Source: Pinus tabuliformis
Lineage: Eukaryota; Streptophyta; Pinopsida; Pinales; Pinaceae
Direction: 5' to 3'
Length of the DNA: 64,000 bases
NCBI GenBank assembly: GCA_031772625.1
Contig: CM062811.1
Location: 649,772,606 to 649,836,605, forward strand
The position numbers were made by a program, and so were the translations under genes. This document shows positions 54,037 to 64,000 of this stretch, piece after piece. Each line of letters opens with the position of its first letter. Position 1 is the first letter of the stretch. The notes beneath the pieces are model-generated. The model was not told where the DNA came from. It was given only the letters and a program-made list of their open reading frames with translations, and made no database searches.

Positions 54037-55200
54037 ATGGTTGCGCTCTCATTGTTTTGTGCATTGATAATCTTTTCATGTTGGTTGCATATGTGTTCCT
54101 TATGCATGTAGTCCATGTGCTTGTTGCATTTGCATGGTATTGATCATGGTTGTAGTGATGTCGCCATGTGAAGGTGAAGGTGTTGTCGTGGAGTATATCT
54201 TCATGTGTGTATGGTTGATTATGCGTTGTTATGCACATCAATGTTCACATGTTATCAGATGCACGTGATTAGGTTGTTGTTGTCATGCATGAGGCCATGG
54301 TTTGTGTAGTTGACATGGTCATACATTGATGACTGGACTCTAGCTAGAGTGATGTGTATATGGTTTTGTACTCATGTGTTATATTCCTATATGTAGTTGT
54401 TATGCATGTATGGTCTTTGTTATAGTTATACATGAATAGTAGGTCAAACATGCCTTGTGAAGTCATTGTATGCAATTTAGGTCATCATGATTTTTTTGGT
54501 ATGTTGTGATGCTAATGTGTTGGCTGAGATAGAACAGGAGATGTAGATCATCAAAGTGAAGTTGCAGCATTAGACATTGGGGTAAGAGCAGATCGTCATA
54601 TAGGTATTGTATGTTTGGCATGCATGTATGTTAGTTAATGGATTGTTATATGCATTAGGGTTATCTACATTAGGTTTATGTACATGTCTATTGATTTCAT
54701 GGTTACCTACATGACAGATTCTAGTTGATAAGTGTAGTCATATGCACATGTTGGATAGTCATGAATGATAGAAACCTATGGTGGTATACATTTCTCTTGT
54801 TGTTTTATGTTAGATAACTTGATGATTATGTTATATGTTGTTGTTGAGTATATTATAGGTTAACTAGTTGTTGTTATATGATAGTTAGCTTGATGATTAG
54901 GTTATATGTTGTTGATGAGCATGGTATATAACTTGTTGTTGTTATATGATAGTAACTTGATGATTAGGGTTGTAGCATTAATATATTGATGTTATATGTA
55001 TCATGCTAAATTAGATTGGATTATGCAAATGGTTAGGGTCATGACATTCATGTATGAGTCGACTTATTTGTGACATTATGTCGTACTAATCTAGACTAAT
55101 TGTACATATGTGATTACTATGCATTAATGACAATTGTTTATGAGATTATGATGTGAACATGTTAGTTAGTGATTATTATGGATATCATGGTCAGTCGAAG
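54037..55200 (+). mobile_element. Non-coding internal region of the gypsy element
   Basis: AT- and GT-rich sequence without gag. At 54815-54990 three imperfect copies of a unit with TTGATGATTA.G.TTATATGTTGTTG occur. It ends where LINE sequence starts, so the element lacks pol and a 3' LTR in this window. Confidence 0.6.
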
Positions 55201-55270
55201 AAGAACAAGACAAGTCGAGATTGGAAGAGCGGAAGACCAGGGTTGAAGGTTTCTGCACAGGATTTTCTCC

Positions 55271-56802
55271 ATGGACGGATGTAGAGGAGGGAGCTCCACT
55301 CCCTCCTACAAAGAGGTAGTGGTTAACAAGGGCAAGACATCTCTAGAATCAGGCAAAGGTAACACGATGGAAGGAGGAAAAAATAGGGAAGAGGAAACAG
55401 AAAGTAACAAGGAGAAGGAGAATGATGGCACAAAAGACAAGGAGGAAAATGACAAAAAACAGGGAACAAAAGATAGGAAACAAAAGGGACTGTGCAAGCC
55501 CAAAGCTGAAATCACTCCCAGAGTAATCTTAACTAACCCAGAGCTGCAGGCTCACAGGGAGCACATCCATACTTATGCAATCATATGCAAATTCATTGGA
55601 CTATGGGCCACTGAAAAGGCTTTACAATCATGGATCAGATACCATTGGAAGCCTAAAGGAAGCATTGATCTTCATCTAGGATCCAAGGGATTCTTCACTG
55701 TGGTGTTTGTAGACATTGAGGACAAAGACAGAGTGTTTGAAGGTGGGCCCTACTTCTATGCAACAGCAGGGCTCTATATGCAGCCGTGGATGATGAACTT
55801 CGTGCCGGAGCAAGAAACCTTTACCTCAGTCCCGGTTTGGGTAAGACTCTATTCGCTACCTTTGGATTATTGGCAAATAGAATCACTAACAACCATAGGC
55901 AATAAATTAGGGAGGTATGTCAAAACTTCTGAAGCCACAAGAAGGGGAAAATATACCTCCTTTGCTAGGATTTGTGTAGAGATGGACCTATCTGGAGCAC
56001 TTCCGGACGAGGTCATATTGGAGGTTTATGATGAGGAATGGGTGCAGATGGTTGACTACGAGCATATTCCATTTAGATGTCGAAAATGTCATGAACACGG
56101 GCACCTTCTTAGAGACTTCCCTCTCAGTAAGGCAGAGAACAAAAGCAAACCTAACACAATGAAAGAAACAGATGGCTTTCACAAAGTAGCTCACAAAGGT
56201 AAAAACGGCAAAAAAGGGCCAAGACAACACCAAAGTGGAGACCAAAAGGTAAGGTGAATCAGTTCCATGTTCTTGAAGAGGAGGAAGATACAGAAGTTGA
56301 AAATCAAGTAATGAAGGATGGATATGATAAGCAGGAGATGGAAGAAGAACAAGATCATGAACAGGTAAAGGAAAAACAGAAAGGGATCATGAAGAGTGAA
56401 TCAAAGATGGATATGGGTCAGGAAATGACCCAGAGCGAGATGGAAATGGAAGGCAATGAGTTACAAGAGATTCTTGACAGAGAAAACCTAGATCTAGAAG
56501 GGTTCTTGAGTAAGGGAACAACGGGTGGGGTAGAATCTCTACCACAAGAAGAATGCAATCGAATAAAGCAGTTATTCTTATGGAAAACTCAGGCAAAGGG
56601 CTTGGTAGAAGATAACAACATTGAAAGACAGGGCAACCATGAAATGAAAGCAGTAAAATCAACTCCAGGATTAGCTCCAAGAAACCCGGGGAAAAAAAGG
56701 GGCAGAAAAAAGCAGAACAAGCTATTAATGGAATGTGGAAAGCTCATGATAGACTCAGGTAAGATGAAAGATCTAACTAGTTACTCCTTTACCAATCTGT
56801 AA
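55271..56802 (+). pseudogene. LINE ORF1 (DUF4283, zinc knuckle), one frameshift
   Basis: Frame 55271-56257 has a Lys/Glu-rich N-terminus (residues 15-75), a DUF4283 RNA-binding region (about 95-260: GLWATEKALQSWI, GGPYFYATAGLYMQPW, VPVWVRLYSLPLDYW) and a zinc knuckle CRKCHEHGHLLRDF, in which the last Cys is Phe. A 1-nt shift just before 56257 leads into frame 56254-56802 (VNQFHVLEEEEDTEVENQ to a basic C-terminus), which is the rest of the same protein. The ATG at 55271 follows what looks like a short LINE leader. Confidence 0.8.
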
Positions 56803-56804
56803 TT

Positions 56805-57191
56805 ATGAAGTTTACAACTTGGAACATCAGAGGTCTAGGCAGCAAAAGAAAACAAAGAATGCTGAATAATAGAATGAAACAGGTAGCTCCGGATATAATT
56901 TTTGTCCAAGAAACGAAATGTTCTGTTCAAAAGATAAGACAAATCCATAGTAAGTGGCTCAACAGATATGAGTTTATAGAAGTCAAAGCAGAAAATACAA
57001 CAGGGGGTATCCTCATCCTCTGGAATCCCCAAAAAATAGGTATTATTGATGCGGTGGCATCAAGGAATTATTTATCAGTTGTTATACAGCCTGTAGGAGA
57101 TAGGGACACTTATCTAGTAACGAATGTTTATGGCCCTCGAAGGTTAGATGACAAAATAAGGTTTATTGATTCCTTAGTGGACCTTCGATGA
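56805..57191 (+). pseudogene. LINE ORF2 start: APE-type endonuclease, truncated
   Basis: Starts MKFTTWNIRGLGSKRKQ two bases after the ORF1 stop. Contains the endonuclease blocks WNIRG, IIFVQETK (catalytic Glu), GGILILWN and TNVYGP. It stops after about 128 residues, before the conserved GDFN block, where a minus-strand repeat begins. The endonuclease nicks target DNA to prime reverse transcription. Confidence 0.85.
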
Positions 57192-57243
57192 CTAACTTTT
57201 GACAGAAATTAATTTGTTGTTGAATAAGGAGAGTATTTAATTC

Positions 57244-60200
57244 TCATGCTTCCTTTTTGACTTTAGTCAGTTCGAGATTAACCCTCAATTGTTCAATACT
57301 TTGTTGTAACTCTTGGATTTGAGCATCCCGAGTTCTCAAATTAGATTCATGTTGAAGCTTCAAGGCATCAAAATTCTGTTGAAGTTCGACAAGTTGTGCT
57401 TGCCACTGTTGAGTAATAATTTACTTCTTGTTGTCCATACCCTATTCCAACTGCATGATTCTTTCATCTTTTTCTCTCAGAAGTTGTTGTACTTCGGTGG
57501 ATTTATCTATGGTGGCAGAAGCATATGCTCCTGCAAACTGTGAGAGCCTCCCGAGATCCTCTGCAGGAGTAGATTGAGAGCCTTTCCACACCACTTGAAA
57601 TGAAGTATCTTTAGGGATTAAGGCTTGAGTTTAATAAACCCTTTTTTTGTCTTTTCACAACAACTTTATGTTGTGGACTGTAAAATACATTGAGGGGAGG
57701 GATCCCTTCAACTCTCAAAATGACCTCGGAGGTCGGGAATGCTGGGATGATTTCTATATCATCAGTGTCCAAAGGCCTATCAGAAGTCCCAATAATAAGT
57801 GGGGTTTTTTTCAATAGTTTCAGCAGTATGTGAAACTTTCTCCTGCAATGGAGTTTTCAGACTTTGAGGGTTTGTTTCTTGAATGACTTGATTTAACTGT
57901 TCCCAAATTGCATCCAATTTTTTGTATGTCAAAGTTTCTTCTACCTGAGAAGAGGAGGAAGTACCTGTCTCTTTTGTCTAAGGAACATCAGGAACTTGTG
58001 CTGAAATAGCCAAAACTTTATTCTGTTCTGTGTTCTGTTGATGGAGCTGCAATAAATACATAAACAGGTGAGCAATCCTTTTATCTGTATAATGATTAAA
58101 CTGAGTTATCTCCTTTGGAGTTAAGTGTGCTATTGATAGTTTCATAACCATTGAATAGGCAAAAACTGATTTAAATAAGTTGTCAAATTTATTTGGCTCA
58201 TGCATAAATTACCTGATACTTGTCCATGTAGTGACATTCTTGGTAGTTCCCTTAGGATCATTTTTCCTATTTGGAATAGTTGGGAAGTTTAAAATTTGAA
58301 TCTCTTCAATCTCAATACCAGCATGTTTATAACTATCTAGAGTATATACACCACATTGAATAGGAAAAGTAGGCCACATTGTCTTTTTAGCATGATTTAG
58401 GTCTTTCGAAAGACCATGTCCTATGGTATGGTAAGTTATTTCATGGGCAAGAAGTTTATCAGCGATGCAAAGGGGAAAAACATGGTACTTTACAAGACTA
58501 CCAAAGATCCAGACATAAGTAAATGATTCTCCTCCAAACGAATTACCAATTTCTAGAAAATAATTGTTAGCTTAGGTGAAACCCTAGGGGATTGTATATT
58601 TTCCTGTAGATTCAACAACTAATGTAATGTACTAAAACACAAGACAAGAATATACTCTACTCTCAATAGTGGAAAACAATAATGATCGATGAAAACAATA
58701 ATCAGAAAGAGGAAGAATATCAATGACACATAACACAATATTTCTTTTGGGAAAGCCAATGCTGAAAACCCCGACTATCTATATTGCATTAATTAGAAAT
58801 CTGAGAAGAAAATACAATGCTTGTTCTCACTAGAACAATCCCTGCACAAGTATGATCAACTCTCTACCTCACAAGCCCGCTCTAGCCAACACTTAGCCAA
58901 TTATGCTACGATCCAAGCCCCTATTTCCTTATAAAATTCCTGAGAGGATTATCCCATATTTAATTGGGAAATCCTTCCTCCATAACTGCGCAATCCAAAA
59001 CTAAGTCCTCAATTGATTGCATGCATGATCTGTACAACTCAGAAAATCATACAACTGATAGTACACTGTCCCTGCATTCTAGAATCAACTAGGTATTCCT
59101 CTGAATTGACATGCATGATTTCTCTTGAGTGAATCTTCAGTTAGCTGGTGTGGCATTGAGGATGCATTAGTGCACCAACTCACTACTAGACCTCTACTAG
59201 TTCCTCCAACAGTTAGAACTAGTTTAACTGACTATAACTCAATGGAACTAAGTTATCTAATTAGAACTCCAATAAACTCAACCTAGACCCCTAAAATTTA
59301 GGGATCACACATACATGACTACATATAGACTTCCAAATCGAAATTCCTAAGTTAATTAAGTCAACTAAACTTAATTAACTATTTACAAGTTGTTATGAGA
59401 ATAGAATTCAATTTTAATTCACAATTTTATTCAAGGACAAATTAAACTGGAATTTCTTGTTTCCCTTTCTCAAAAAGGATTTCTTATCAAAGGCACTTTG
59501 GTGGATGGGCAACATTTCTCCATGACAAATTCTATAGAAATGAGGGTTATATTTTGATTCCCAGAGTATGTTATGATAAATGTGGATAGGCGTAGGGTCT
59601 TCTATAGTCCATTTCCATCCCATAGAAGTAAAATCAGAGGTGAAACAAATGGCATCCATTATATAGGCGCTCATATAAAAAGGGGGAACTACGTTCTGTG
59701 AAAAATTACGTTTTCTCCTATAATTCATGATTTGAGTGGCTATACTATCAGATAATATGTTTCCCCAATCCATAATATATCCATCAAAGGCAACATCAAT
59801 GAGTGGTACCCATTGGTTAGAGAATTTTTGAGTATTAGGGTAACCATAGATCCTACACATCATATTTGATAGTATGGACTAGAAAGGGAGGCAATAGAAT
59901 ACATATCCTTATTGTCTCGCTTATGTTTGTTAGGATCTCTTCTCCAGTTTTTGATGGGCTCTGATTGATGCTAATTCTCCTTCATGAACTTCTATATAAA
60001 AAGATTGTCATATTTTTGCTGAGGTTGTGACAGATGATACATTTTTCTCAAATCACTGCTGGTAAATGACCTAATGATTGTCTGCTTATGAGTCATGAAA
60101 TTCCTATATGCAATATTCATATGATAAATAACCCATTTAACCATATATCTATAAGGCAAGATGTTGGGTAGGGCTTCAATCCTATGTAAGAATGAATTGG

Positions 60201-60471
60201 CGACATCACTATAGGTAGTTTCAGAGACCGAGGTAGAATCATCGATCGTAGTTGTTTTCTTTGTTACCCTGGGTCATTCATCTTCAAAAATCTTATAAAT
60301 AAATTCCCAAGAGGAGATTCCAACATCGGGAGTACATGTTGTATCTGAGAATAATGCAGGAATTTCGGTAGCTTCAGGTGGAGGAGCGACTAGTTGCTGT
60401 TGAACAACAAGTTTCTTCCTGGATTTAACCGCCTTAGATATCTGTGATGATTTTTTCTTATCAGGATTAGC
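57244..60471 (-). pseudogene. Unrecognised repetitive coding region, decayed, split by an LTR-like insertion
   Basis: On the minus strand coding sequence can be followed from an intron-like acceptor (TTCCATTACAG at about 60472) to a stop at 57244. In order: a Lys-rich start (ANPDKKKSSQISKAVKSRKK); a globular part with SSWEFIYKIFEDE, RYMVKWVIYHMNIAYRNFM and SDLRKMYHLSQPQQKYD; a Trp/Tyr-rich part (MMCRIYGYPNTQKF to PIHQSAFDKKSF at 59863-59480); then GGESFTYVWIFGSLVKYHVFPL and KTMWPTFPIQCGVYTLDSYK (58558-58220); MHEPNKFDNLFKSVFAY (58205); and a C-terminal coiled coil (QLVELQQNFDALKLQH to LELTKVKKEA). At least five in-frame stops and two frameshifts occur. I do not recognise the family; it could be an extra ORF of a retroelement or a decayed host gene copy. 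Confidence 0.6.
58565..59423 (-). repeat. LTR-like insertion inside the unrecognised coding region
   Basis: About 859 bp with TG..CA ends (minus strand TGTGAATTAAAATTG to AAGCTAACA) and an LTR-like interior. The surrounding protein frame breaks off at 59423 (LNKI) and resumes at 58564 (NYFLEIGNS). Flanks AAAAT and ATTAT are not a clean duplication. Confidence 0.6.
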
Positions 60472-60489
60472 CTGTAATGGAAAAAACAA

Positions 60490-61339
60490 GGATAAGCAGA
60501 AATTCCTTAACGTAAGAATTCGTTTAGAGAAAATAACTACTTTCCATGATGATTTATCTCTTTATGAGAAAATCCTGGAGACATTAAGCCGCAATGATTA
60601 AATCGTTTAAAACTTCAAAAAATCACAAATTCACTGATTTCAGCCATTAAATGATAAACATGCATTCAAATGGGCTCTACACATGTCAGCATATCAAAGG
60701 ATTTTTATTGGGGAAATCTTAGGAATACACCTTTAAAACTTTTGATATCCTTACCTTCTGGTAGGCTTATTCAAAGATATAATGGTTATGAGTTGTGAGC
60801 AGGAAGAGGCATCAAAGGTTTTGTATTGGGGATGCAATATCGATGATTTTAAAAGAGTGCCTCTTGATATAAAATTTCCGATATATGGAAAGGAGGGGAA
60901 TATGGAAGGATGAGGGATATCGAAATATTGGAGTATCATGATATCGGGACATCGGAGGATCGAAAGATAATGGACATCGAAGGTATTAGATATTGGAGTA
61001 TTGGAGTATCGGCACAACGGAGGATTGAAGGTTTTAAAGTGGCTCTTGTTTTTAAAATTCTGATATATGGAAACTCTAATATACCACGTGGTAGTCTTGT
61101 GGGTCTAGGCTTTTATTTATTATATCATAAAGTCGTGCTTATATTACTTTGGGCTTAAAGTATCAGAAAGTTTTAATCAGGGAAAAGTTTTATCGTGACT
61201 TTACTATAAGTAATGTTGTGATATTTAAATGTTTTGATAAAACATTTCCGATAATACATTTAAACAAAATCCTATCGGGTTTTATACTTATGATGCCACT
61301 CTCAGATCTGAAAGCTCTGATAAGGGAGATCTTCTTTTT
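60490..61339. other. Non-coding stretch
   Basis: On the plus strand between 60890 and 61040 several phrases with GATATCG/ATATTGGAGTATC recur, giving a weak local repeat. No protein motif seen. It may contain an upstream exon or promoter of the minus-strand coding region, but none was identified. Confidence 0.45.
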
Positions 61340-62249
61340 CTTTTGCTGAAGCAAGAGTCATTCATTCTATTCATTTGAAACATAAAAACAAATTACATAT
61401 ATTACAACAAGCCCAAAGGACCTGAGGGACATAGCTTTAATAATTTGCTCATGGCTTAGGGTGCTGAGCCAAAGGCTTAACTATCGGGCCAAGGGCCCAC
61501 AAACCTAACTACGAGAAATTCAAAATATAAATATATGCCTGGACCGTTCGATCTATTTTCAGAGGTCTAACAGATGAGACACATATTGGAGCAAAAAAAA
61601 GTATATTCTTTGATTCTTAAAACGGACCCGATGAGGAAATAGAAGCCAACCTATATGGATTTTGGGTCCGAATTGGGGAATAAACTTCACACATGTAATC
61701 TGCTCGAAATTCACAGATTCCAACCTCGAGGCGAGACAAGCATGAAGGATAACATTGTATCTAGACCCGAAATCAAATACCACCATAATTTAGGTTCAGT
61801 TCAGGTCCAACATGCAAGGTAACCACCTTGCAAATTGCCTCGCGAAATCCCTAGGATAGTCGCTAATCTGCTTAACTGCAAGTATGTTAAAGCAAAACCC
61901 GGCAGAGCTAAATCTTCGGTAGAGAATCCAATTTTCATAAAGAGTGCATGGTGTAAATTGACTTCTGCCCAAATTTTTTTGGGGATGACGAGTTTTGGTT
62001 GCAAGTTCCCTTCTGCAACCCCAATAACCATGCAGTGCTTCACTATAGAAGATCGAACTTCCCCTGACACCTCTCATCAACATACTTTTAGTTTTCCCTG
62101 CTCTGATAGAGCTCCCTATCCACCTTCGCCTGTCTGAGACACTCTTCCCTCAATTTTCCTTGGAGTATCTCTATCCAATCATAAATTTTATTACTTTTCA
62201 TCTAGCACACACCCTCATTGGCAAGTAAGTCTGTTACTTTGTTGGTAGT

Positions 62250-62619
62250 ATGACACACATGCGTAAAACTTATAGTTCTCATGTTCTTCAAGTGAGAATG
62301 AATTTGTTGATAAACTTACAGAAGCCGCTAATGTTTTGAGAGTTTATTTGGAGCAGAACCATAGAAAAATCTCTTAACTGAAATAATAATCAATTTGGAG
62401 TCAGCTTCAATTATGGTATTCTGAAGATTTGAGTTCTTCAAGATTTCTAGACTTTGCTCAAGGGCCATAAGCTCTGCCATATTGTTAGTGGCTTTTCCCA
62501 AGTGGCTATGAAAGAGGGTTTTTTTGTAACCATTTTTATCTCTTATTACTCCTCCATACCCCGCCATACCCGAGTTTCCTTTAGAGGCCCCATTTTAAGA
62601 ATCCCTGAGGGGGAGGTTG
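62250..62619 (-). pseudogene. RNase H of the minus-strand LINE, 5' end of domain damaged
   Basis: Frame 62590-62328 reads NGASKGNSG, then GYGGVIRDKNG, NNMAELMALEQSLEIL (catalytic Glu) and IIEADSKLI (catalytic Asp). It continues decayed to TDLLANEGV. The block that normally carries the first catalytic Asp (FDGASKGNPG) reads NGASKGNSG after a short deletion that also shifts the frame, and an in-frame TAG at 62620-62622 ends the upstream ORF. Confidence 0.8.
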
Positions 62620-63999
62620 CTAGAAATCCTTATCATAAATTATATGACTTACCTTCCTGTTTTTACCCTGTGGGGTAAGCCCCTGAAGACCCAACTGCAG
62701 AAGAATCTGTACATCCTTATCTTTAGGTTGTTCATCAGGGGGGTTTTTAATGATGGTCCCTACTGTCTCCTTGAGCTGTCTTAATATCTGAGCCATGATG
62801 TTCTGGGGAGAATCTTTCCTGTTCTTGAAAATTCTGTTGTTGCGTTCTTTCCAGACATCCCATATCAGAAAGCCTAGAATTAATGCCCAAGCTTTGTTGA
62901 TTATTTCATTGTCAGAGAAATTTCTCCTCCACTTCTTCAGAGTGCCGGTTATGCTGCCCAAGTCCCTATCTGTTTGTTTGAATATTGAAGCTACTTCGTT
63001 CCACAAGGTGGAAGTGAATGGGCAGATGTTGAGTAGGTGGTCCATGGTTTCTTCTTGTGATTCACATAGTTGGCATCTGGATGGACCATATACCCCTCTT
63101 TTCCTGAGATTCTCCCAGGTCAAATTTTTTTTATGCTGCACTAACCACGTGAACAATTTGATTTTCATCCAACTTTGGTTTTGCCATAGGTTTTTCCATA
63201 CCCCATCAGGGTTTGGGAAGTCAAGTCCTAGGGCTTTATGTTTGGCCTCTTTGAGGTTAAAGTTACCTTCATTATTATTGCCCCATCTCAGCTGGTCTGA
63301 ATCTGCTGAAGTCAAAATCTTTCTTTGTTCCAGGATGTCCAATAAAGCTTCTGCTTGTGCCTTTAACGGGGAGTCCTCACTGTAAACCAGGTTCTTCCAT
63401 GATCTCCATTTGTCTTCCCTTCTTTCTGGAACCCAGAAGTCTTTTACCCTGTGTAACCCCTTGTTGTCAGTATCGTTCTTGAGATTGGCGAATTCTTTTG
63501 TTAACAGTTTAGGTTCCTGTTGCCAGTTATCTTCCCAGAACCAAGCAAGGTTTCCATCTCTGATTTCCCAGAAACTATGTTTCTGCACAATGGCTCTATT
63601 TTCCCAAGATTTTTTCCATATGTGGGAGCCTTTGATGAGCCTAGACATTCTAATGTGGTCCTTGTCTTGCCAATTGATTGCATATTTCTGTTTCCAAATT
63701 TGGGCCCAAGGGGAAGCCGAATCTTTTAGCCATCTCCACCATAGCTTAGCCCCCAGAACTTTGTTTAGCATTTCAGGGTCGTCCAGCCCCAAACCACCAT
63801 GGGTTTTGGGTTTACAGATCTTTTCCCAGGCCACCAAGGCCCATTTTCTTTTTTCCTCCCCTTTGCCCCAAAGAAAGTCTCTTTGGATATTTCTGCATTG
63901 CTGCATGATTCCTTTGGGAGCTGGAAGGGCTGAAAACATAAAAATGGGGATAGTTTGTAGGACAGATTTTGTGAGCACTAGCCTTCCAGCTAAGTTCAA
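62620..63999 (-). CDS. LINE ORF2 fragment: RT C-terminus and zinc-binding region
   Basis: 459 codons, open to the edge. Starts in the conserved C-terminal RT segment (MNLAGRLVLTKSVLQTIPIFMFSALP, FLWGKGEEKRKWALVAWEKIC, GGLGLDDPEMLNKVLGAKLWWRWL). It continues through a Trp-rich linker to the zinc-binding motif CQLCESQEETMDHLLNICPF (about residues 323-342). The first Met is internal; the polymerase core lies beyond base 64000. The frame stops before RNase H through a TAG. Confidence 0.87.
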   Translation of the reverse strand: MNLAGRLVLTKSVLQTIPIFMFSALPAPKGIMQQCRNIQRDFLWGKGEEKRKWALVAWEKICKPKTHGGLGLDDPEMLNKVLGAKLWWRWLKDSASPWAQIWKQKYAINWQDKDHIRMSRLIKGSHIWKKSWENRAIVQKHSFWEIRDGNLAWFWEDNWQQEPKLLTKEFANLKNDTDNKGLHRVKDFWVPERREDKWRSWKNLVYSEDSPLKAQAEALLDILEQRKILTSADSDQLRWGNNNEGNFNLKEAKHKALGLDFPNPDGVWKNLWQNQSWMKIKLFTWLVQHKKNLTWENLRKRGVYGPSRCQLCESQEETMDHLLNICPFTSTLWNEVASIFKQTDRDLGSITGTLKKWRRNFSDNEIINKAWALILGFLIWDVWKERNNRIFKNRKDSPQNIMAQILRQLKETVGTIIKNPPDEQPKDKDVQILLQLGLQGLTPQGKNRKVSHIIYDKDF

Positions 64000-64000
64000 A

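Larger units (their letters stand above)
61340..64000 (-). mobile_element. 3' part of an L1-type LINE (minus strand)
   Basis: ORF2 enters from the right edge and runs to about 62250. A long 3' UTR follows to an A-rich end at about 61345-61330 (AAAAGAAAAAGAAG on the minus strand). Small frames in the UTR are ignored. Confidence 0.75.

Noticed and set aside
61796-62137. Overlapping frames of 89-100 codons on both strands
   Set aside because: In the LINE 3' UTR; mutual shadows without a domain.

Overview
This is nuclear DNA from a seed plant, most likely a gymnosperm such as a conifer. Reasons: plant-type LINE, copia, gypsy and hAT elements fill almost the whole window; a plant auxin response factor fragment is present; and the only clear host gene, the 20S proteasome beta-1 subunit (PBA1-type), is stretched by a 19.3-kb intron full of old nested transposons. 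The conifer assignment is an inference from this architecture.

The host gene is on the minus strand. Exon 1 (27360-27322) carries the propeptide, exon 2 (27165-27099) starts exactly at catalytic Thr1, and exon 3 (7805-7729) continues the N-terminal conserved block. All boundaries are GT/AG and in phase. Later exons were not found and should lie beyond base 1, unless the gene is truncated.

Layout. 1-1352: 3' end of an L1-type LINE (+). 3460-9693 and 16959-17498: three copies of one LTR-like repeat, two of them head to head, plus an inverted repeat split by a hAT element (4331-5683). 9694-16958: a complete but dead gypsy element (+) that splits the third repeat copy. 17499-20340: an Athila/Tat-like gag region split by a second hAT element (17945-19230) with perfect 8-bp target duplications. 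20345-21762: a decayed auxin response factor exon next to an LTR-type primer site and short ORF. 21762-26347: a pile of copia and gypsy LTRs. 27361-31300: upstream region of PBA1 with a SINE. 31323-36560: a decayed LINE (+), broken by an LTR-like insert and by a minus-strand gypsy element (36561-42382). 42847-52097: a tandem LTR-internal-LTR-internal-LTR array of a non-autonomous element, itself hit by an insertion (48005-50130). 52098-55200: a gypsy 5' LTR with primer site and non-coding internal DNA. 55200-57191: 5' half of another LINE (+). 57244-60471: an unrecognised decayed minus-strand coding region interrupted by an LTR-like insert. 61340-64000: 3' part of a LINE (-).

Nearly all coding sequence is transposon-derived and broken. 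Many of the lesions look like C-to-T or G-to-A changes, the pattern expected from long-term cytosine methylation. No rRNA, CRISPR array or functional tRNA gene was seen. Element classes are called from protein motifs, termini, target duplications and primer sites read by eye; no database search was possible.
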